NCBI GenBank assembly: GCA_029207755.1
Contig: JARCOQ010000011.1
Span: 22,657,212-22,721,211, forward strand
Direction: 5' to 3'
DNA: 64,000 bases
DNA from: Chamaea fasciata
Taxonomy: Eukaryota; Chordata; Aves; Passeriformes; Sylviidae
In this document: positions 1 through 13,170 of the stretch, piece after piece
Layout of the letters: every line of letters starts with the position of its first letter
Position numbering within the stretch: position 1 is the stretch's first letter
Notes under the pieces: model-generated
Told to the model about the DNA's origin: nothing
Database searches by the model: none
What the model saw: only the letters and a program-made list of their open reading frames with translations
Program-made: the position numbers and the translations under genes

Positions 1-1495
1 ACCTGGCAGTACCCAATTAGGTCAACCAGCAGGTTTTTCATTTCCTTGTTTTGGGCAACCTTTAAAAGAGGTTGGGAATGAAGATCCTTGGAATTGCTGT
101 TGTTGGGAGCTGCAGTTGGGGGCAATGCAAGGAACTGGGTGCCATCAACAAAATTGTTACTGGTAACGAGGGGTTTGGCTCTTAGGATGAGTTCTGTGGA
201 ATTGAAAAGGAGGTGAGGAGAGAATTGAGGTTATGGCAGTGATTAAACCATTAAATCAGGGCTGTTTGCCAAGACCTCCCCCTGTAAGAGAGGATTGTCT
301 GGACTGGGAGATGTTCCTGTGGACCTGCTGGAGGGTTAAACCCTGAAACACCCAGGGATTGCAAACCTGCCCTCAACATACCTGAGAAAGATCCTGAACA
401 ACTAAACTAAAAAAAAGAAAAGAAAAAGGCAAGAAAAAGCTAATTTTAGCTCAGCCTCTGAGACCAACATGGGACAGAATAAACCCAGCATATTTAGAAG
501 TGCCTGAGGCTTTTCCAGTGCACGGAGAATGCCTGATGCAGTTTGGAAATTCAGCAGATACTGCTTTCCCGTTGCTGTTATCACTCCAAAGATAACCCAG
601 CTCCTCCCTATCTCTTTCCTGATGTTAGTTCTGATAAGTGCACATTTCTTTTTACGGCCTAAACCACTTTCAGAAGCGCTGGTCTTTTCAAAATTGATAT
701 ATTTTTAACCATGTAACAGAACAGAGACAATCCCAGTGGACTGCACACGTGGACTCTGCATCTCCTCCACACAGAACCCACTCAGTAAATAACCAGAAAG
801 AACGGGGAGTTTTCTGTATGTTTTTATGTCTTTTGCAAAGAGGGAAGAGAGAACTGTGAGTGAGGAGTAAATAACTCCTGAATTTTAAAGAGATGGATTT
901 TTCGGATGTCAGGAAAACCTGTGCCCTATTAGTTTCTTTCAATGATACTCAGAAGAAAAAAAAAAACTTAACCAAAACACGCCAAACACCACAAAAAACT
1001 GTCCTGGTAGCTGTGATTGTGTATTGTAAACAAGGATTAACAGTTAAAGCGTGAGACAGTTGGGGTGTCCCTCAGAGCCCCATTTCTGGAGGAATTTTCT
1101 ACCATCTCCTTCCCCATCCGAAGATCAGTAAGGGGATAAAGGGTTCACCATCTCTCTTCCCTAACCTATGTCCTTTTTCTCTCCCAAAAAACAGTCAAAA
1201 TTCAAAACTACCCAAAGAGTCAAGAGAGGTTTTCACCTCTTCTCAGATTTTTTTTTTTTTGGGGGGGTGGGATTGGTATTTTTATTTATTAATATATTAA
1301 AACCTCAATTCAACTCATGCGAACGCTTCAAGTTTTGGATGTTTCCAGTTTTTGCCTTTGTAGCCAGCAGTGGGAATATCCAGAAAACCCCAATTTTTGC
1401 ACCAAGGGTGGAAGGGGCAGAAGTGGCTGCAGAGAGGAGGAAAAGGCACATCCTCTGCCAGGCTTTGTCGCAGCCACTTCCATGGGTGGCTCCAT
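1..1495. other. unique non-coding sequence
   Basis: I see no gene or recognisable repeat here. The only landmarks are A-rich runs near 410-430 and 955-965 and a T13 run passing directly into seven G at 1248-1267. Reading frames are short and unlike any protein I know. Confidence 0.6.
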
Positions 1496-1499
1496 GAGG

Positions 1500-1730
1500 A
1501 CAAAATCCAGGAAAAATCTCTTTGTGGAAAGGGCTGTAAAACATTGGATCAGGCTGTCCAGGGAATGGTGGAGTCACCAATCCTGGATATATTCCCAAAA
1601 TGTGGTGAAGTGGCACTTGAGGGCATGGTTTAGTGGTGACCACAGTGGTGGTGGGCTGGTGGTTGGACTTGAAGATCTTAAAGGTCTTGTCCAAAATTAC
1701 CAATTCTTTGATTTTACAATTCTGTGGAAA
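1500..1730 (+). mobile_element. CR1 LINE 3' fragment, 5'-truncated
   Basis: The plus strand carries a diverged CR1 3' end. One frame from about 1504 reads RKNLFVERAVKHWIRLSREW, which matches in pattern the C-terminal end of CR1 ORF2 (known family form: R-K-F-F-T-V-R-V-V-K-H-W-N-R-L-P-R-E). It is followed by the usual 3' sequence with a 'ggcatggtttagtggtgacc' block (about 1622-1641) and 'gatcttaaaggtcttgtcc' (about 1674-1692). It ends in degenerate octamers (TTGATTTT, ACAATTCTG). Stops and frameshifts make it dead. It is truncated at its 5' side, as almost all CR1 copies are. The left boundary is approximate. Confidence 0.85.
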
Positions 1731-4084
1731 TATTTCAGATCTAGCATTAAAAAAAATTCAATTTTTGCTCAAGAAATAAGGATTGGCACAAAGCATGATT
1801 TGTTTTTAGTCACATCCACTAATTCATGAGCTGCATTTTTGGTTAGGGCAAGGGAGAAACATTTTTTCAAGTTAAAGTTTATGTTGGAACTCAGTTTCTT
1901 GTTTGACTCTTTGAAACAATTAATAAAACACAGAAACATGATTTCTATTGGACTTCCTGTGTTGGAAAGGGATTCACAGGTCTGGAATGAACACAAAAAA
2001 TGCTACTTGTTGTTTTTTTTTCCTGTTGATTTCAGTAGATGGTGGATTTAACTCAGCTTTTCCCACCGAGACAACTTTTCCCAGTTGTTTCAGGTAAAAA
2101 GCAATGACCTGTTCTTAAATACGAAGTCAGTCTTGTTCTGATGTCATTTCAAGGGGCAGAACAGAACGTCTGCACTCGTCTCTCTGCTCTGCTCTGAGTC
2201 TGGAATGTTCCTTCTGAGTGACTCCTGTCAATTATTCCTGGCCTCTCTTGGCTGACTCACAAAACGCTGGGAAAAAACACAAAAGCCTTGTGAGTAATGG
2301 TATTGATGGGAACCCAGAGCAAATGATGATGTCTGGGAAATAAAGCCGTGCATTCAAATCTCCTCAGAAAGTTTGGGAAAGGACGCAGGAACTGGGTAAC
2401 TTTTATATTGTCAGAGAGGGACACGCTCTGTTCTTGTATTTATTCCAGCAAATAACATCTCATGGAATTATATTGACTGGGTGGTTATTTAAATCTGTAG
2501 TGTTTCAACATTTTGAGTCCTTTTTCGTAATTACATTTTCCTTCCATCCGTTGTCATTCGTTTGTACTTTGTCGGGCTCTTCCTTTTGTTTGGATTTTAT
2601 ATTCTTTCCCCCAAGAGAGTTGTTATATCTGGTTTTATTTTCTTGCCTATTGTTTTCCTGAGCTAATCTCCTTGTTTTCCTTCATTTTGTTGTTCTCTTT
2701 GCCATTTAGACTCATTGTGTGTGTCTTTACTTCCAAGCCTGCCTTGATCTCATTTTGCTGAGGAAGAATTGCTCCTTTTGCCTGCAGTTTGAAGCTGTAT
2801 CTATTTTTGCTGATACTTTTTATTGCCATGACAAATCCTTTTATTTAAGGGCATCTTGTTAAGACAGCGTCTCGTTATTTTTGTTGCTTCTTGTCTTCAG
2901 TGGATTTAAGGCTTCTCTGCCAATTTTGCTCATGAATTTTGTGTTGTCCACTTCCAACATTAACTTGTGGAGAGTGTGCAGGCCCTTTCCCATAGAATTT
3001 CCGCCTAATTTTTTCCTCAGATGCATCTTTTTTTGGCCCTGAATTCCCTGCTGCTGGAATTCTGGCCCTGCAGGGATTGATGGTGTGTTAATTCAGCTGT
3101 TCCACGCACAGGGTGCAGAGTCAGTTTTCCTCTTTATTTTTAATACCAATGGTTAAAGCAGGCCTTTGGCAATTTTGGGGGGGGCTGTTATTTGTTAAGA
3201 GGATCCTGTACAGGTTCTCTGCTCCTGCAGTTCAGCTGGACTTTGGAATCAGTTGGACAGTTGGGATCAGACCCTTTTGGCTGGAATCAGCACATCTTTG
3301 TAACTGCAACGTCCTTAATCCTTGGAACTCTTGCACATCCCATTGGACTGCTCATGGGAATTCTGTTTCCCTGCCAATATCTCTCACAGAGAGACATGGA
3401 ATTGCCTTTTTTTTTTTTTTTTCAGTTTCATATATAATTTCTCTTTGAAGATGTAGCTTGAGGACTCCAAGAGCCCAAGAAGGAGCTGAAGTCTGTTAGT
3501 GCCCTGTCAGGATTGAAAAGGGTTTTCTCTCACAGCTGACAGGAAAAGGGTCCATTCATGACAGCCCCTTCAGAAAAAAAAACCAACCCATTAATTAACA
3601 CTTGTCATCTGTGAGAGTCACAGGGAATTCCCACAGTGACAGGTCTTTGCGCAGATTCCCATTTTTTCCTTTGACAACTGGGCCGTGAATTCTAATTTTA
3701 CCAGGCCAGAAAATGGTATCAGTGTCTATGCCAGGTTTTGAAAGGCATCAAAATGAGCAGGGAAATGTCTGCAGAGCACTGGGAGCACCCAGTGCTCCTC
3801 TCAGGACAAGGGGCATTGCTCTGACAAGCAGCAACAAGTCATTAATTACAAACAGCTAATTGGCTTCATCGGGCAAGCTTGAGGATGATAATCCAAAAAA
3901 GAAAACCCAAACAATTTGTTGATGGTTGGCTGCAACGAGGGAATTAATCACTGAACGCTTGAAAGACAATAGAAAACAATACCTGCCTTTCATTCTGTAA
4001 AATATTTCTAATTAATGGGTTGATAGTGGCTGTGAGTATCCACTGAGTAATGCTGCACATACGAGTAGCTACTGCCTTAGTAAG
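1731..4084. other. unique non-coding sequence
   Basis: No gene or transposon recognised. The stretch is T-rich on the plus strand between 2420 and 2900 and holds a T16 run near 3408-3422. A short G6 run lies at 3178-3184. Confidence 0.55.
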
Positions 4085-4205
4085 GATCACAGAACCACAG
4101 ACTATCCTGAGTGGGAAGAGCCCCACAGGGATCATCCAGTCCAAGTTCTGGCCCTGCACAGGACACCCCAAAAATCCCTGCATGGGAATCCCACCCTGTG
4201 AGCTG
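4085..4205 (-). mobile_element. CR1-like 3' fragment
   Basis: The block begins with degenerate octamers (GATCACAGAACCACAGA) and continues with 'gggatcatccagtccaag' and 'ctggccctgcacaggacacc'. I know this pattern as the reverse complement of a CR1-type 3' end common in bird genomes. Only about 120 bp survives. Subfamily assignment is not possible by eye, and an unrelated avian repeat with similar octamers is a minor alternative. Confidence 0.6.
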
Positions 4206-4796
4206 CGAAATGGGAACAACCTGGGAAGTTTTACGCAGATCTGGCAGCAACAGTGACAGAATTGGAATCCAAGGAGAACACTTCCCATTTCTGAGTAGAT
4301 CAGAATGATTTAACCCCACATCTCTCAGATGTGGCTCTGTTTGACACCACCAGGGCAAATCCCAGCAATTCCTGAGACAGTTTTGCCCTCTTGGAGTTGG
4401 TTCCATTTCTCCTCTTGGTTTCAGGGAGGTGCCGTGTCCTCTCACAGCAGATCCTGCCTGAGCTTCAGCTCCTGGGGAAGTGACTACTCCAGTTGACACT
4501 CGACTTAATTATCTTTGTAGCTTCACATGCAGTGACTTTTTCCCCCAGACAACTCAGCCAGACCAGGATTTTGGAATGCCTCCAGCTCTCGTTTCAGTCC
4601 ATAATGTGCAGCTGAGCATATGCTTTAGGATCTCTTAAAGAACAAGCCTAGCATGAAGGCTGAAATGAGGCGTGGACGTGTCTGCTAATTAGAGCAGCAG
4701 AGCAGGGAGCTGGAAACCAGCTGGGAATCAGCTCCTCTGCACCAGTGATCTCCCTCACCTGCAGAAATTCCTATTTTGGGACTCATGATGTTGAGA

Positions 4797-4838
4797 ATTG
4801 CACTAAAAAATGGGGGGATTGCGCTAAAAAGTGTCGGG
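4797..4838 (+). repeat. 21-bp tandem duplication
   Basis: Two copies of a 21-bp unit, each starting ATTG and containing CACTAAAAAAT or CGCTAAAAAGT, followed by a G run and the start of a third ATTG at 4839. Confidence 0.75.
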
Positions 4839-6574
4839 ATTGATGTGACCTTCAGACAGGGGTCATGACTGTGAGGGGAGAGACCCTCAACTGAGCTCTC
4901 CTGAGGGATTTTCCTGAGGGAAGAGAGTGCAGGGGGAATCCTGTCCAGAGGGGAATGAAGGTGTTGTAGCAGGACGGGAAAGTTTTCTCCAAGTATGACT
5001 GTGACATGAATTTCAGCTGCGTGACTTCCCAGGAACTCCCAGTACTCTGCTGGTCACTCAGGGCCTGTTAATCCATGTTGGATCTTTCCCACTGGTCCTC
5101 TGATTCCACACTGGCGCCTTCCACACTCCTGATCAAACACTGAGTTGCTCCATGGGGCCTCTGATGCTGAATTTGATATCCAGAGATTTCCTGTTTTATC
5201 AGCACACCCAACCCCATCTCAGGCACTTCTTCCAGCACACAGCTTTGCTCTTCCTTCCGATTATCCCCCAATTTCCAAGTTTCACCGGCTTTGTCATATT
5301 CCACCAGATAACAACTTTCTGCTCGATATTTTAGCCCGTTCTGGTGCTGAGATTGCGGTAACCTGCACACCGTGTGTTTGTCATTCACCAGCTCAGCGCT
5401 GCCTGCCTTGATTGATGGGCTTTTATCTCGTGTAATTTGCCTTATCTCAAGAGCTCTTCCTCTCCTCCTTTTCCAAGAGCAGGAAAGCTTGGCTGCTGCT
5501 CTCCCATTAAAAAAAATTCCAGGTGTGATGAGAATTTGGCCTTAACATCTGTGCTGCGTGTTCTGATGTTCAGGGAACGGATAAAAGTTTGGGCCTACCC
5601 AAAGTCCATAAATATTCTATTAAAACAAGATTTAATCTTGGATCTGTGGCGTGGAAGTGCTGAACTTACCCCATAATATTCCTGGAAGGCTTTGCCTCGT
5701 CTGTCCAGCTTGGATTTATGAGGGTGTGTGCCTGTGTTAAACTTCTTTTTTGCGGCTGCTATTGCTAGTTTAGCTTTTTAGATCTGATTTTATTGCGCTG
5801 TAAACTCCTTTCTCTCTTCTGGAAAGTAATTTCACTTCCCTCTGTGCGAGGAATGTGGTAAAAAAACTTACAACTATTAAGTAAAAAAATATAGAGAGTT
5901 TTGTTTGCCTCCAGGCTGTTTTTTTTATTTTACCTCTGGAAGCTCTTGGCAATATCCATGGCCTGGGAAGTGATGCTCGTTTTGCAAAGGCAGCTTTTCA
6001 ATTAAGCTGCTTTTCTTCATCAAATTCTGCTCTCAAGGACTTTCAGCATCTGCTGGCTCAGAGGAAAAGATTCTCAGTGAAAATCCTAATTTCAGAAGTA
6101 CTTTCTAATCACAGCATGTGAGTTTTGATAGGATATTTCAGATTTTCACCCCAAACTCTGACCTGTGTTTCGAGAGATAATTAAGCTCAGTCTTAGCCTT
6201 AAAGCAGCTGGGGAAGAAGGAGCAAACAGAAGGGATTTATCCAAACTTCTGGCTACTCTGAGGTGGAAAAATGCCTCTTTCAAAACGCTGAAAGTCGAAA
6301 AAGCCACAAGAATCCATGGAGGAATAGCGGGAAAATTGTCCTCTCTTCCATTTCATGTTTATTTTATGGGTACTTTCCATGGCTGAATAAATTATAAGGA
6401 CTCTTACATCCTAAATGACAGGTTTTGGCTGGTTAAAGTGTTGCACTTTTTCCTACAGGTTTTGTGGCTGCAACCTTAGGAAGTACCACAAGAGACCAGG
6501 GAAAATGGGATTAATTTGGCACAAATCAAGCTCTGTAAAAAAAATGCGGGTGGGTTTTATTTGGACCCAATGCT

Positions 6575-6695
6575 GTTGTTTTTAAATTTATTATTATCAT
6601 TATTTTATTTAATTGTAATAATAATTTCCCCTATTTTTCATTTTTATTATTCTTCTACTATCACTGTTCTAATTATTCTCATTATTATTAATTCT
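6575..6695. repeat. degenerate (ATT)n simple sequence
   Basis: Low-complexity stretch of ATT, ATC and TTA triplets with interruptions, an old decayed microsatellite. Confidence 0.7.
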
Positions 6696-7450
6696 GAGCA
6701 GAGAATCTGCTCCATTCACCAGACCAGGATTACATTCTTTGTACAGTGCTTTTCCCTGCATTTTTTCATTTTCAGGTCCAAGTTTTCAAGCCAACTCCAG
6801 GTAAAATGGGGAATATTCATGAGGAATGTGGTCTCAGCCACAGAGAACTGAGGTAGAGCCACATTTAAGTCAACTGAAGCTTGACCTGGACAGGAAATTA
6901 TTGTCTTTTTCATTGATGATAATGAAGGAAAAGTTAAAAATGTAAATATTGGAATACCTAAAAAACCCCTCCAAAACAACACCAAAGAAAAGGAGTTAAA
7001 GAAAATCACCACCACAACCAAGTAAATGCAAACAATAGTTCATATTTTTCATATTAAAAGCCACTTGTTTCAAATTGTTCACAGAAAATATTAATATGTG
7101 ATTCAACTCTCCTTAAATATCCATTTGGGCTGATTATAAAAAACAAACCCCATGTTTTTTGGACGAGGTTTTCTGCAGCAAAAGCGTGTTTGGAACACTT
7201 GAAAATCTGTTTTTCTTCTTGTTCTGCCTCATTTAGTTGTTGTATCCAGCCAAGCTTTCAGTTGTGCCCTGCAAAGTGTCAGAAGTGGTTAAGGAACATT
7301 ATTGATTCCAAAACTGCTGAAAGACACAACAAGTTTGGGCTGAAGGGATCATTTTTCTGCACTGTGGAAGTTTCTCAGCCTCCAGTTTTGTTCCTGGGTG
7401 ACTGGGTTGAAATGGGTTTTTTAATGAGTTGAAGGAAGTGCTAAACAAAA

Positions 7451-7590
7451 GGAGCGAAAAAGAGCAGATTTGATAAGATTTAGGAGCAAAAAAAGAGGGA
7501 TATTTTGTAAAATTTCAGAGCGAAACGAGGCAGATTTTATAAAATTATTCAGGGCAAAAATAAAGAGGCTTATTTTATAAATTAATTCAG
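7451..7590 (-). repeat. imperfect 32-34 bp minisatellite, four copies
   Basis: Units start near 7451, 7483, 7517 and 7551. Each has a GAGCRAAA-like head, a purine-rich middle (GAGCAGATT, GAGGGATATT, GAGGCAGATT, GAGGCTTATT) and a TTATAAAATT-like tail. Copies differ from each other at many sites, so this is an old array. The minus strand translates as a run of similar peptides, which is a by-product of the repeat and not evidence of a gene. Confidence 0.75.
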
Positions 7591-8254
7591 GTTTTCTTGA
7601 CTGAACAGGAAAAGTTGTTGGCTTGATCAACAAGAATCACACGAGATGCTAAGAAAATCCAAGTTAAAACAAGCAGAGTTATTAAGGTTAGCAAAGAGTT
7701 AATGGATTTGGAAAGGAAAAAAAATGATTTGACAGTGCTGGGTACAAAACCAAACAAGGATTTTTGCCTATTTTAATGCTGCTTGGAAAAAACAAACAAA
7801 GGATTAAGTGGCTTTAAATTAGAGGATGGAAATAATACCTCAATTACTATTTGGGAATTTGGGAATCCATGAGAGGAGGAGCTGTTGAAATCCAAAACAA
7901 ATAAAAAAGTGATTTTAGTGATGTCTGTGGTACAAAGAACGGAAGTTTCTTCTACTTGTTGTGCTCCATATTTTTGGAATTAGCAAAGGTAGAATTGATT
8001 CAAGGATCAGTTTTTGATCCTTGTGGGAAACTTCCCTGATTTAGGTTGGAAACAGATTTGGAATCCCAAACCATTTAGTCTAAAACCCACCCCTGAATCT
8101 TGAAGCAGCAAATATTCTTGGGATCACAAAGACTCAGGAAATGGCTCCTTTTTCCTCATTTTGAGGAAAAATTGTTATATTGATATGGGTGCAGACGTTC
8201 TTTTCCAGGAGCTGCCTCAACATCCCAACCCATGATTTCCACCTGTACCAGGAT
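7591..8254. other. unique non-coding sequence
   Basis: Nothing recognised. A-rich on the plus strand to about 7930. A small direct repeat 'gatcagtttttgatcc' occurs near 8005-8020. Confidence 0.55.
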
Positions 8255-8470
8255 TTTTCAGAATACAGTTCATGAAAGTTTGGAAAAGGCCTCTAAAACC
8301 AAGCCCAACGATTGGCTCAATTCACCACCAAACCCTGTCCCCAAGACCCACATCCTGAACGATTCCAGGGATGGGAATTCCACCTGCTCCAGTGCCTGAG
8401 CAACCTCGTAGTGGAGAAATTTTTCCCAATATTTAATCTAACTGTCCAACTCAACCTTGAGGAAAATTTG
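8255..8470 (-). mobile_element. CR1 LINE 3' fragment
   Basis: Reverse-complement CR1. It runs from 'catgaaagtttggaaaaggcc' (family: GGTTGGAAAAGACC) through 'caattcaccaccaaaccctg' (family: CACCACTAAACCATG), 'gattccagggatgggaattcc' and 'ctccagtgcctgagcaacc' to 'ttcccaatatttaatctaac'. The element's 3' end lies on the left. Many substitutions and no intact frame. It is an older copy than those at 29-34 kb. Confidence 0.8.
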
Positions 8471-11400
8471 GGAGAGATTCCCATTGGATCAAGCTTCTCC
8501 ATGGTGCAGGTGCACCATTCATCTGATGCAGGTGCGGGTATTTTTTTTACCCAAGTTATAACTTTTATTTTTTAAAATATGTTTATTTTGATGAGAAAGC
8601 AAAGAGATCACGTTTCTTGAGCTGTTCCATCTATTCCTGCTCTTTAACCCAGGGACAGGAATTGATCCTGTGATGGGATTGCTCCTCTGGTGAGCTGGCA
8701 GTAATGGAAAAAGAGATTCCCTGATTTCTGAAGGCTCCCTGACAGCTCTTGTGGACAATTCTGTGTGGCTTTGCTTACCTGGCGTCCAGACGTAACAATC
8801 AATAACTCCTGGCTCGTGTCTGGGTATTTTCTGCTCTTTCAGGGCTGTAATTTCTCACGCTGCATTCCAAAATTGGCTTTTTCCAAAGCCTTTTCTTGGA
8901 GTGGTTTGGGTTGAACGTGTCAATTTAAGATCAGCCCTTGAAAGAAGTCAGGTTTAAACTTGAAGTGAAAAACGCTTTGCCGGGACACAGAGAGCCGACA
9001 GTGTCTTCAGCTGCTGTTTTCAGCCTCTTCTCGAAGTTTTTATGCTTCATCCTGAGCCCTCCCTAGAGACTTGGTGAAGCGAATATGGAAAATGCCACTG
9101 TGCTCTTTATAAATGTAGACTAGAAGTGTTTCAAACCCCAACGTTTATCTGTCAGCATCAGGAGAAGCTACACTTCATACACTGGGTTTGATTTGTTTCT
9201 CAGTGACAGCTCTTAATGTCTCTCATGTTCAGATCATCATTTTGACTGGGTTGAGTGAATATTCTTTAATTTTGGGGAAATTTGGGACTGTTTTACACAT
9301 CCCTTGTATGTTACCTAAGGGAGCAGCTGTTATAAAACCTTGATTGCCGCGTGGATTTTCCTCTTGGTGGCTTTACTTCTTTTTTCAGAACCACCTGATT
9401 TTACATTAAGGGAAAGGAGATGGATATGCACTGAAACTTCTGCCACTGATTATATTCTCCTTGGCCTCTTGTCTCCTATTTTTTGCCAACCAAATTCCAC
9501 GGACTTTCAGTCAATGCATTAAAAATGTGGGTGGTATTGTCCTGTGTCCCAGCAGATCCCTTGGGAATGACTCCACCTGGAGGGTTCTGAGTGTGAGGAT
9601 GGAATCGGGGGGTTTATATTGTGTAGTGGAACAAATCTAAGTCTTTTATCACCTTGGAGGATTTGAAAACTTAATATAAACAATGAAATAACGACAAGTC
9701 GAGTTTCACCTGCCGCTTGCCCATCCAATCTCTAAGATATCCGCGACATAAAAAAACTGGGAGTCTTTGCTCTTGAGCTGCCTTTCCGAAGGGATTAATC
9801 CGATTTATTCCACTGAATCTCTGAGTTGCCATGCACAGACAATCCCGTGTTTAGGGAGGGATGTAAAATTGTGGAAGGGATTTCATTGTGGTGTCTCCTC
9901 CCAGCTAAATCAACTCACTGAGTTATATTTAGCAGAGTGTGATGCTCCTGAACTCGGGAACAAATCTGTCTGGGCTTTCAGGGGGGCTTGGGAATGATGA
10001 AAACTGATGCCCTGAATGCAATTTGTTTGGTTTCGTGCTCTCTGGCTTCATAAACTCTTGAAATTCACTGTGAATACAGTCAGACACAACGCAGCAGCAC
10101 CAGAGGAAAGCATAAAACCTCTCCTCTGGATTTTCCAGTTCCGTGCACGTTGTCTTTGAAATGCCCCTTTAAAATATGGATTACTCACTGTATTCCTGTA
10201 ACCCTCAAAACATGACAGGAAACCAGAGGCTCTGAGGGCTTGTAACTCACTTTTGGGACATCAGCAGGCTGAGGGAGAGGAGCCTAAAGGGTAAAGGCAA
10301 ATATTTAGCTGGGTGAATAGAAGCGTTTTGGCCCTTTCATGTGTCAGTCATTCATCCTGTCCATGGCGAAGGAACACACCTGAAAAAAAGGCTGAATTTT
10401 TTATCCCGTGTTGTTACTGTCAGGTCCTCCCTAAATAACCTTTGTTGTTGCAGCTGCCAGGACTCAGCTGATAAAAGAGGTATGGATTCAGTTCTTCATC
10501 CCTTTTCTGGAGCCAGAGAAGTGAGGCAACACCTCATCTCCTTTGAAGGGTGGAAAACAGAACTTAAAGCCTTGAGGTTTGGTGTGGCTTAATTATTGGG
10601 AAGCTGCTCCCTGCCCCATTTTGATAAAATCAGAAATCAGAGAATGGGGACAGAATTCCTGGAATATTTGCTGAACTGTGCATGGCTGGATCTCTTCTGG
10701 AATTGAGACATCATTCTAGAAAATAAGGGATAGAATCTCCTCTGTGGCCTTGTGTTTCTTGAAAATTAAGGTGCATTTCTTGTCTTCTGTGGGCAGAACT
10801 GTCCTGAGTCTCTAAAAGAATAAAAGTACTTTGAATACAGTTAGGTTTCAGACAAAAAAAAAAAAAAAAAGGGTAAAAATTATTCCTCCCCTCATTTCTG
10901 TCAAGGCTCCCTTTTGATATTTGGCTCACTGACTATTTTCTGAAATTAAAAAAAAAATAAATAACCATGTCCTGGTCTGCACTACTTGGAGGTCACTTCT
11001 CCTTGGTGAGTTTGACGTTCCAGGCAAGAATTTGGCCTTTGTGAGTATCAGAACACATCATGAGAATTAGATCAAGGTTTATTAAGCCTTTCAGAATCCC
11101 CTTCAATTGGAGATCAGGATGGACAAGCTCTACCTGGGGGTGCAATTTCTGTAATGGGCGTGGAGGAGGAAATCAATGACAACCTCTGCTTGTCCTCTGG
11201 CACCACCAACAAAGTCTTTGCCGTCCCTTCAGCATGCAAGTCTCAGATTTTTATTAAGTAAGAGCTGCTTATCACATTTTATTTTGCTTTAGAAACTTCT
11301 TTAAACTCAGTTTCTCTGTTCATTGGGTTCTATCCGCTGCTGGGGTGGAGTTGTTTTTCCTAGGAAGTACAAATAATATTTATTATTAAAATTATATGAT

Positions 11401-12939
11401 TATACATTTTAAAATGGCATCTATTGTTATTTCCACAGATTTCCTTCGTGGCCACCTCTCTTTTTGATGGCACATATTTGTGTAATCTTCAAAAAACAAT
11501 TTTGCAGGGTAAGTGGTGGCAATCATAAAAAATTATTCTTCAGGACCAACTTCTGCTTTAGTGTAAATCCATGAACTCTCCCGGACACGCTGGATGGTGG
11601 CCACCACAGTTTGTTAAAACTTTTAACCTCCAAACTGATTTCTCACCCGGTGATCTCCAGTGATTTAAAATACAAGTTGTTTATGTGTGTTTAGTCTCAT
11701 ACGATTAAGACCTGAAAGGATAAACTCTTCAAATCCCAAATTCAATTTAATATTATTGCTGGAAATTGCTTCCATTCTTTAAAGAAAATCCTGAAAAATT
11801 AGAATCAAATTCTCTAAGTGGCCTAAACAAGAGACAGAGCTGTGCTGGAAAAAAAAAAAAAAAGGAAAGAGAAGAAAAAAATCATTGGCCAAGCACAAAT
11901 CAGAGCCTGCAGGGCTCGTGTTGGACTCTCTGTTCCTGACACTGATGCTTCCCTACTTTCCTTTGTGGGAAAGGAAGGACTGAGAGGATTTTAATCCTTT
12001 CCCTTCTGATCCCAGGGCACACTGGAAGAGATTTCCCCAACCCTTTAACAGATAGTGTTTTTCCTTGCGATTAAGTGTGTTCCCTAAACACTTCCATGTA
12101 CAAATCCCAGCTATTTCAGCAGGGCTCAGGAACACCAGAGGTCGTTCCTTTGGTGGAGCAAAGTCAACTGCTTTAAACAGCTGATGTTTTGGCCTGACTT
12201 GCAGATGAGAGAGGAGCAAAGGAGAATTTCCCAGAATTTTCCCTCCATCCTTACAGAAACAATCAGGCATTGTCTGGGAACAGAGGATCGATTGCTAAGT
12301 CTGATGTGTTTGCATAAATAACATATTAAAAATGCCTGTTTATCTGTTTGCCTTCTCCTCTCCTCAATTCCCAAAACCAAGCTGAATTTTAATGCATGCC
12401 TGAATTGAAAAAAAAACAAATTTAAAAAATGGAGCAGTTAGAGTTATTATTTTGAGTAGATGGAGAAACACTTGTGAATCTTGCATAGGTATTAATAAAT
12501 AATGAGAATATTAAATGAGCAGTTCCCTGTTTTCTTGTCTAATGTTCTGTTTCTTGTGCTGTACCTGCTGCTATAAATCATGCAGGATGTTCCTCCAGCT
12601 CCTCAGACACCCAGAAGGGACTTTGGCTGGGTCAAGAGTTTAGGAATTTGCTTTTTATTTTTGCCAAAAACATCTGGTTTACATGCTCACCTTCACCCCA
12701 GGTGAGAAATGGCAGGAGGAAAACATCATTATCTTTGGAGCTGTGCTTGGTCATTTGTACAGGAGCCGTGCCCTGTACAAATTTTTGCATGGCCCTGGTT
12801 GAAAAAGATGGATATTGCCAACTGCGGGGAGCTGGGAGTGCTGGATTGACACGCTCAGCAAAGGAAAAAGGGTTTGTGGCAATAAAAGTGCAAGGATTGG
12901 ATTCTAACTGCTTCCCTCTGTGCAGAAGGGAGGCGAGGG
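8471..12939. other. unique non-coding sequence
   Basis: No gene or transposon recognised in 4.4 kb. Homopolymer A runs lie near 10854-10871 and 11850-11864. The parts at 9000-9190 and 10980-11260 have balanced composition and look less decayed than their surroundings, so they are weak candidates for conserved non-coding sequence. Confidence 0.5.
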
Positions 12940-13170
12940 ATGGGCTTGCAGTGGAATAATCCGAGGGGTTTGTTCGAACAGCGGAATTTGAACGGGCTCA
13001 CGGGAATCGGGGTTTCTGCTGCAGAAACTCGTGGGGAATGTGGGGGCTCAGCCCCGGTGCTTGCAGAAATATCAAATGCAGCGTTTTGTGGGTAAAGGAG
13101 AGGGCAGATGTGGCTTTCCTGGCAGGGGCGTCAAGCTGCCGCGCCCACAGGGTGAGCCCGAGGTGCCAAG
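12940..13170. promoter_or_regulatory. small CpG cluster, possible regulatory element
   Basis: I count about 13 CpG in roughly 230 bp, well above the surroundings. They include the 'ttcgaacagcgg' and 'ctgccgcgccc' patches. No TATA box, splice pattern or gene start is apparent. It could be a weak CpG island, a conserved element or chance. Confidence 0.3.

Larger units (their letters stand above)
4206..7450. other. unique non-coding sequence
   Basis: Apart from the small duplication at 4797 I see no gene. The minus-strand frame 5068-5388 (106 codons) is the least obviously random frame but matches nothing I recognise. At 6575-6695 there is a degenerate ATT-rich simple sequence. Confidence 0.5.

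Noticed and set aside
1317..1829. 170-codon plus frame as a gene
   Set aside because: Its right half is the CR1 ORF2 tail and 3' UTR read through; the left part matches nothing.
5068..5388. 106-codon minus frame as an exon
   Set aside because: The amino-acid composition looks protein-like, but I recognise no domain and see no convincing splice or gene context.
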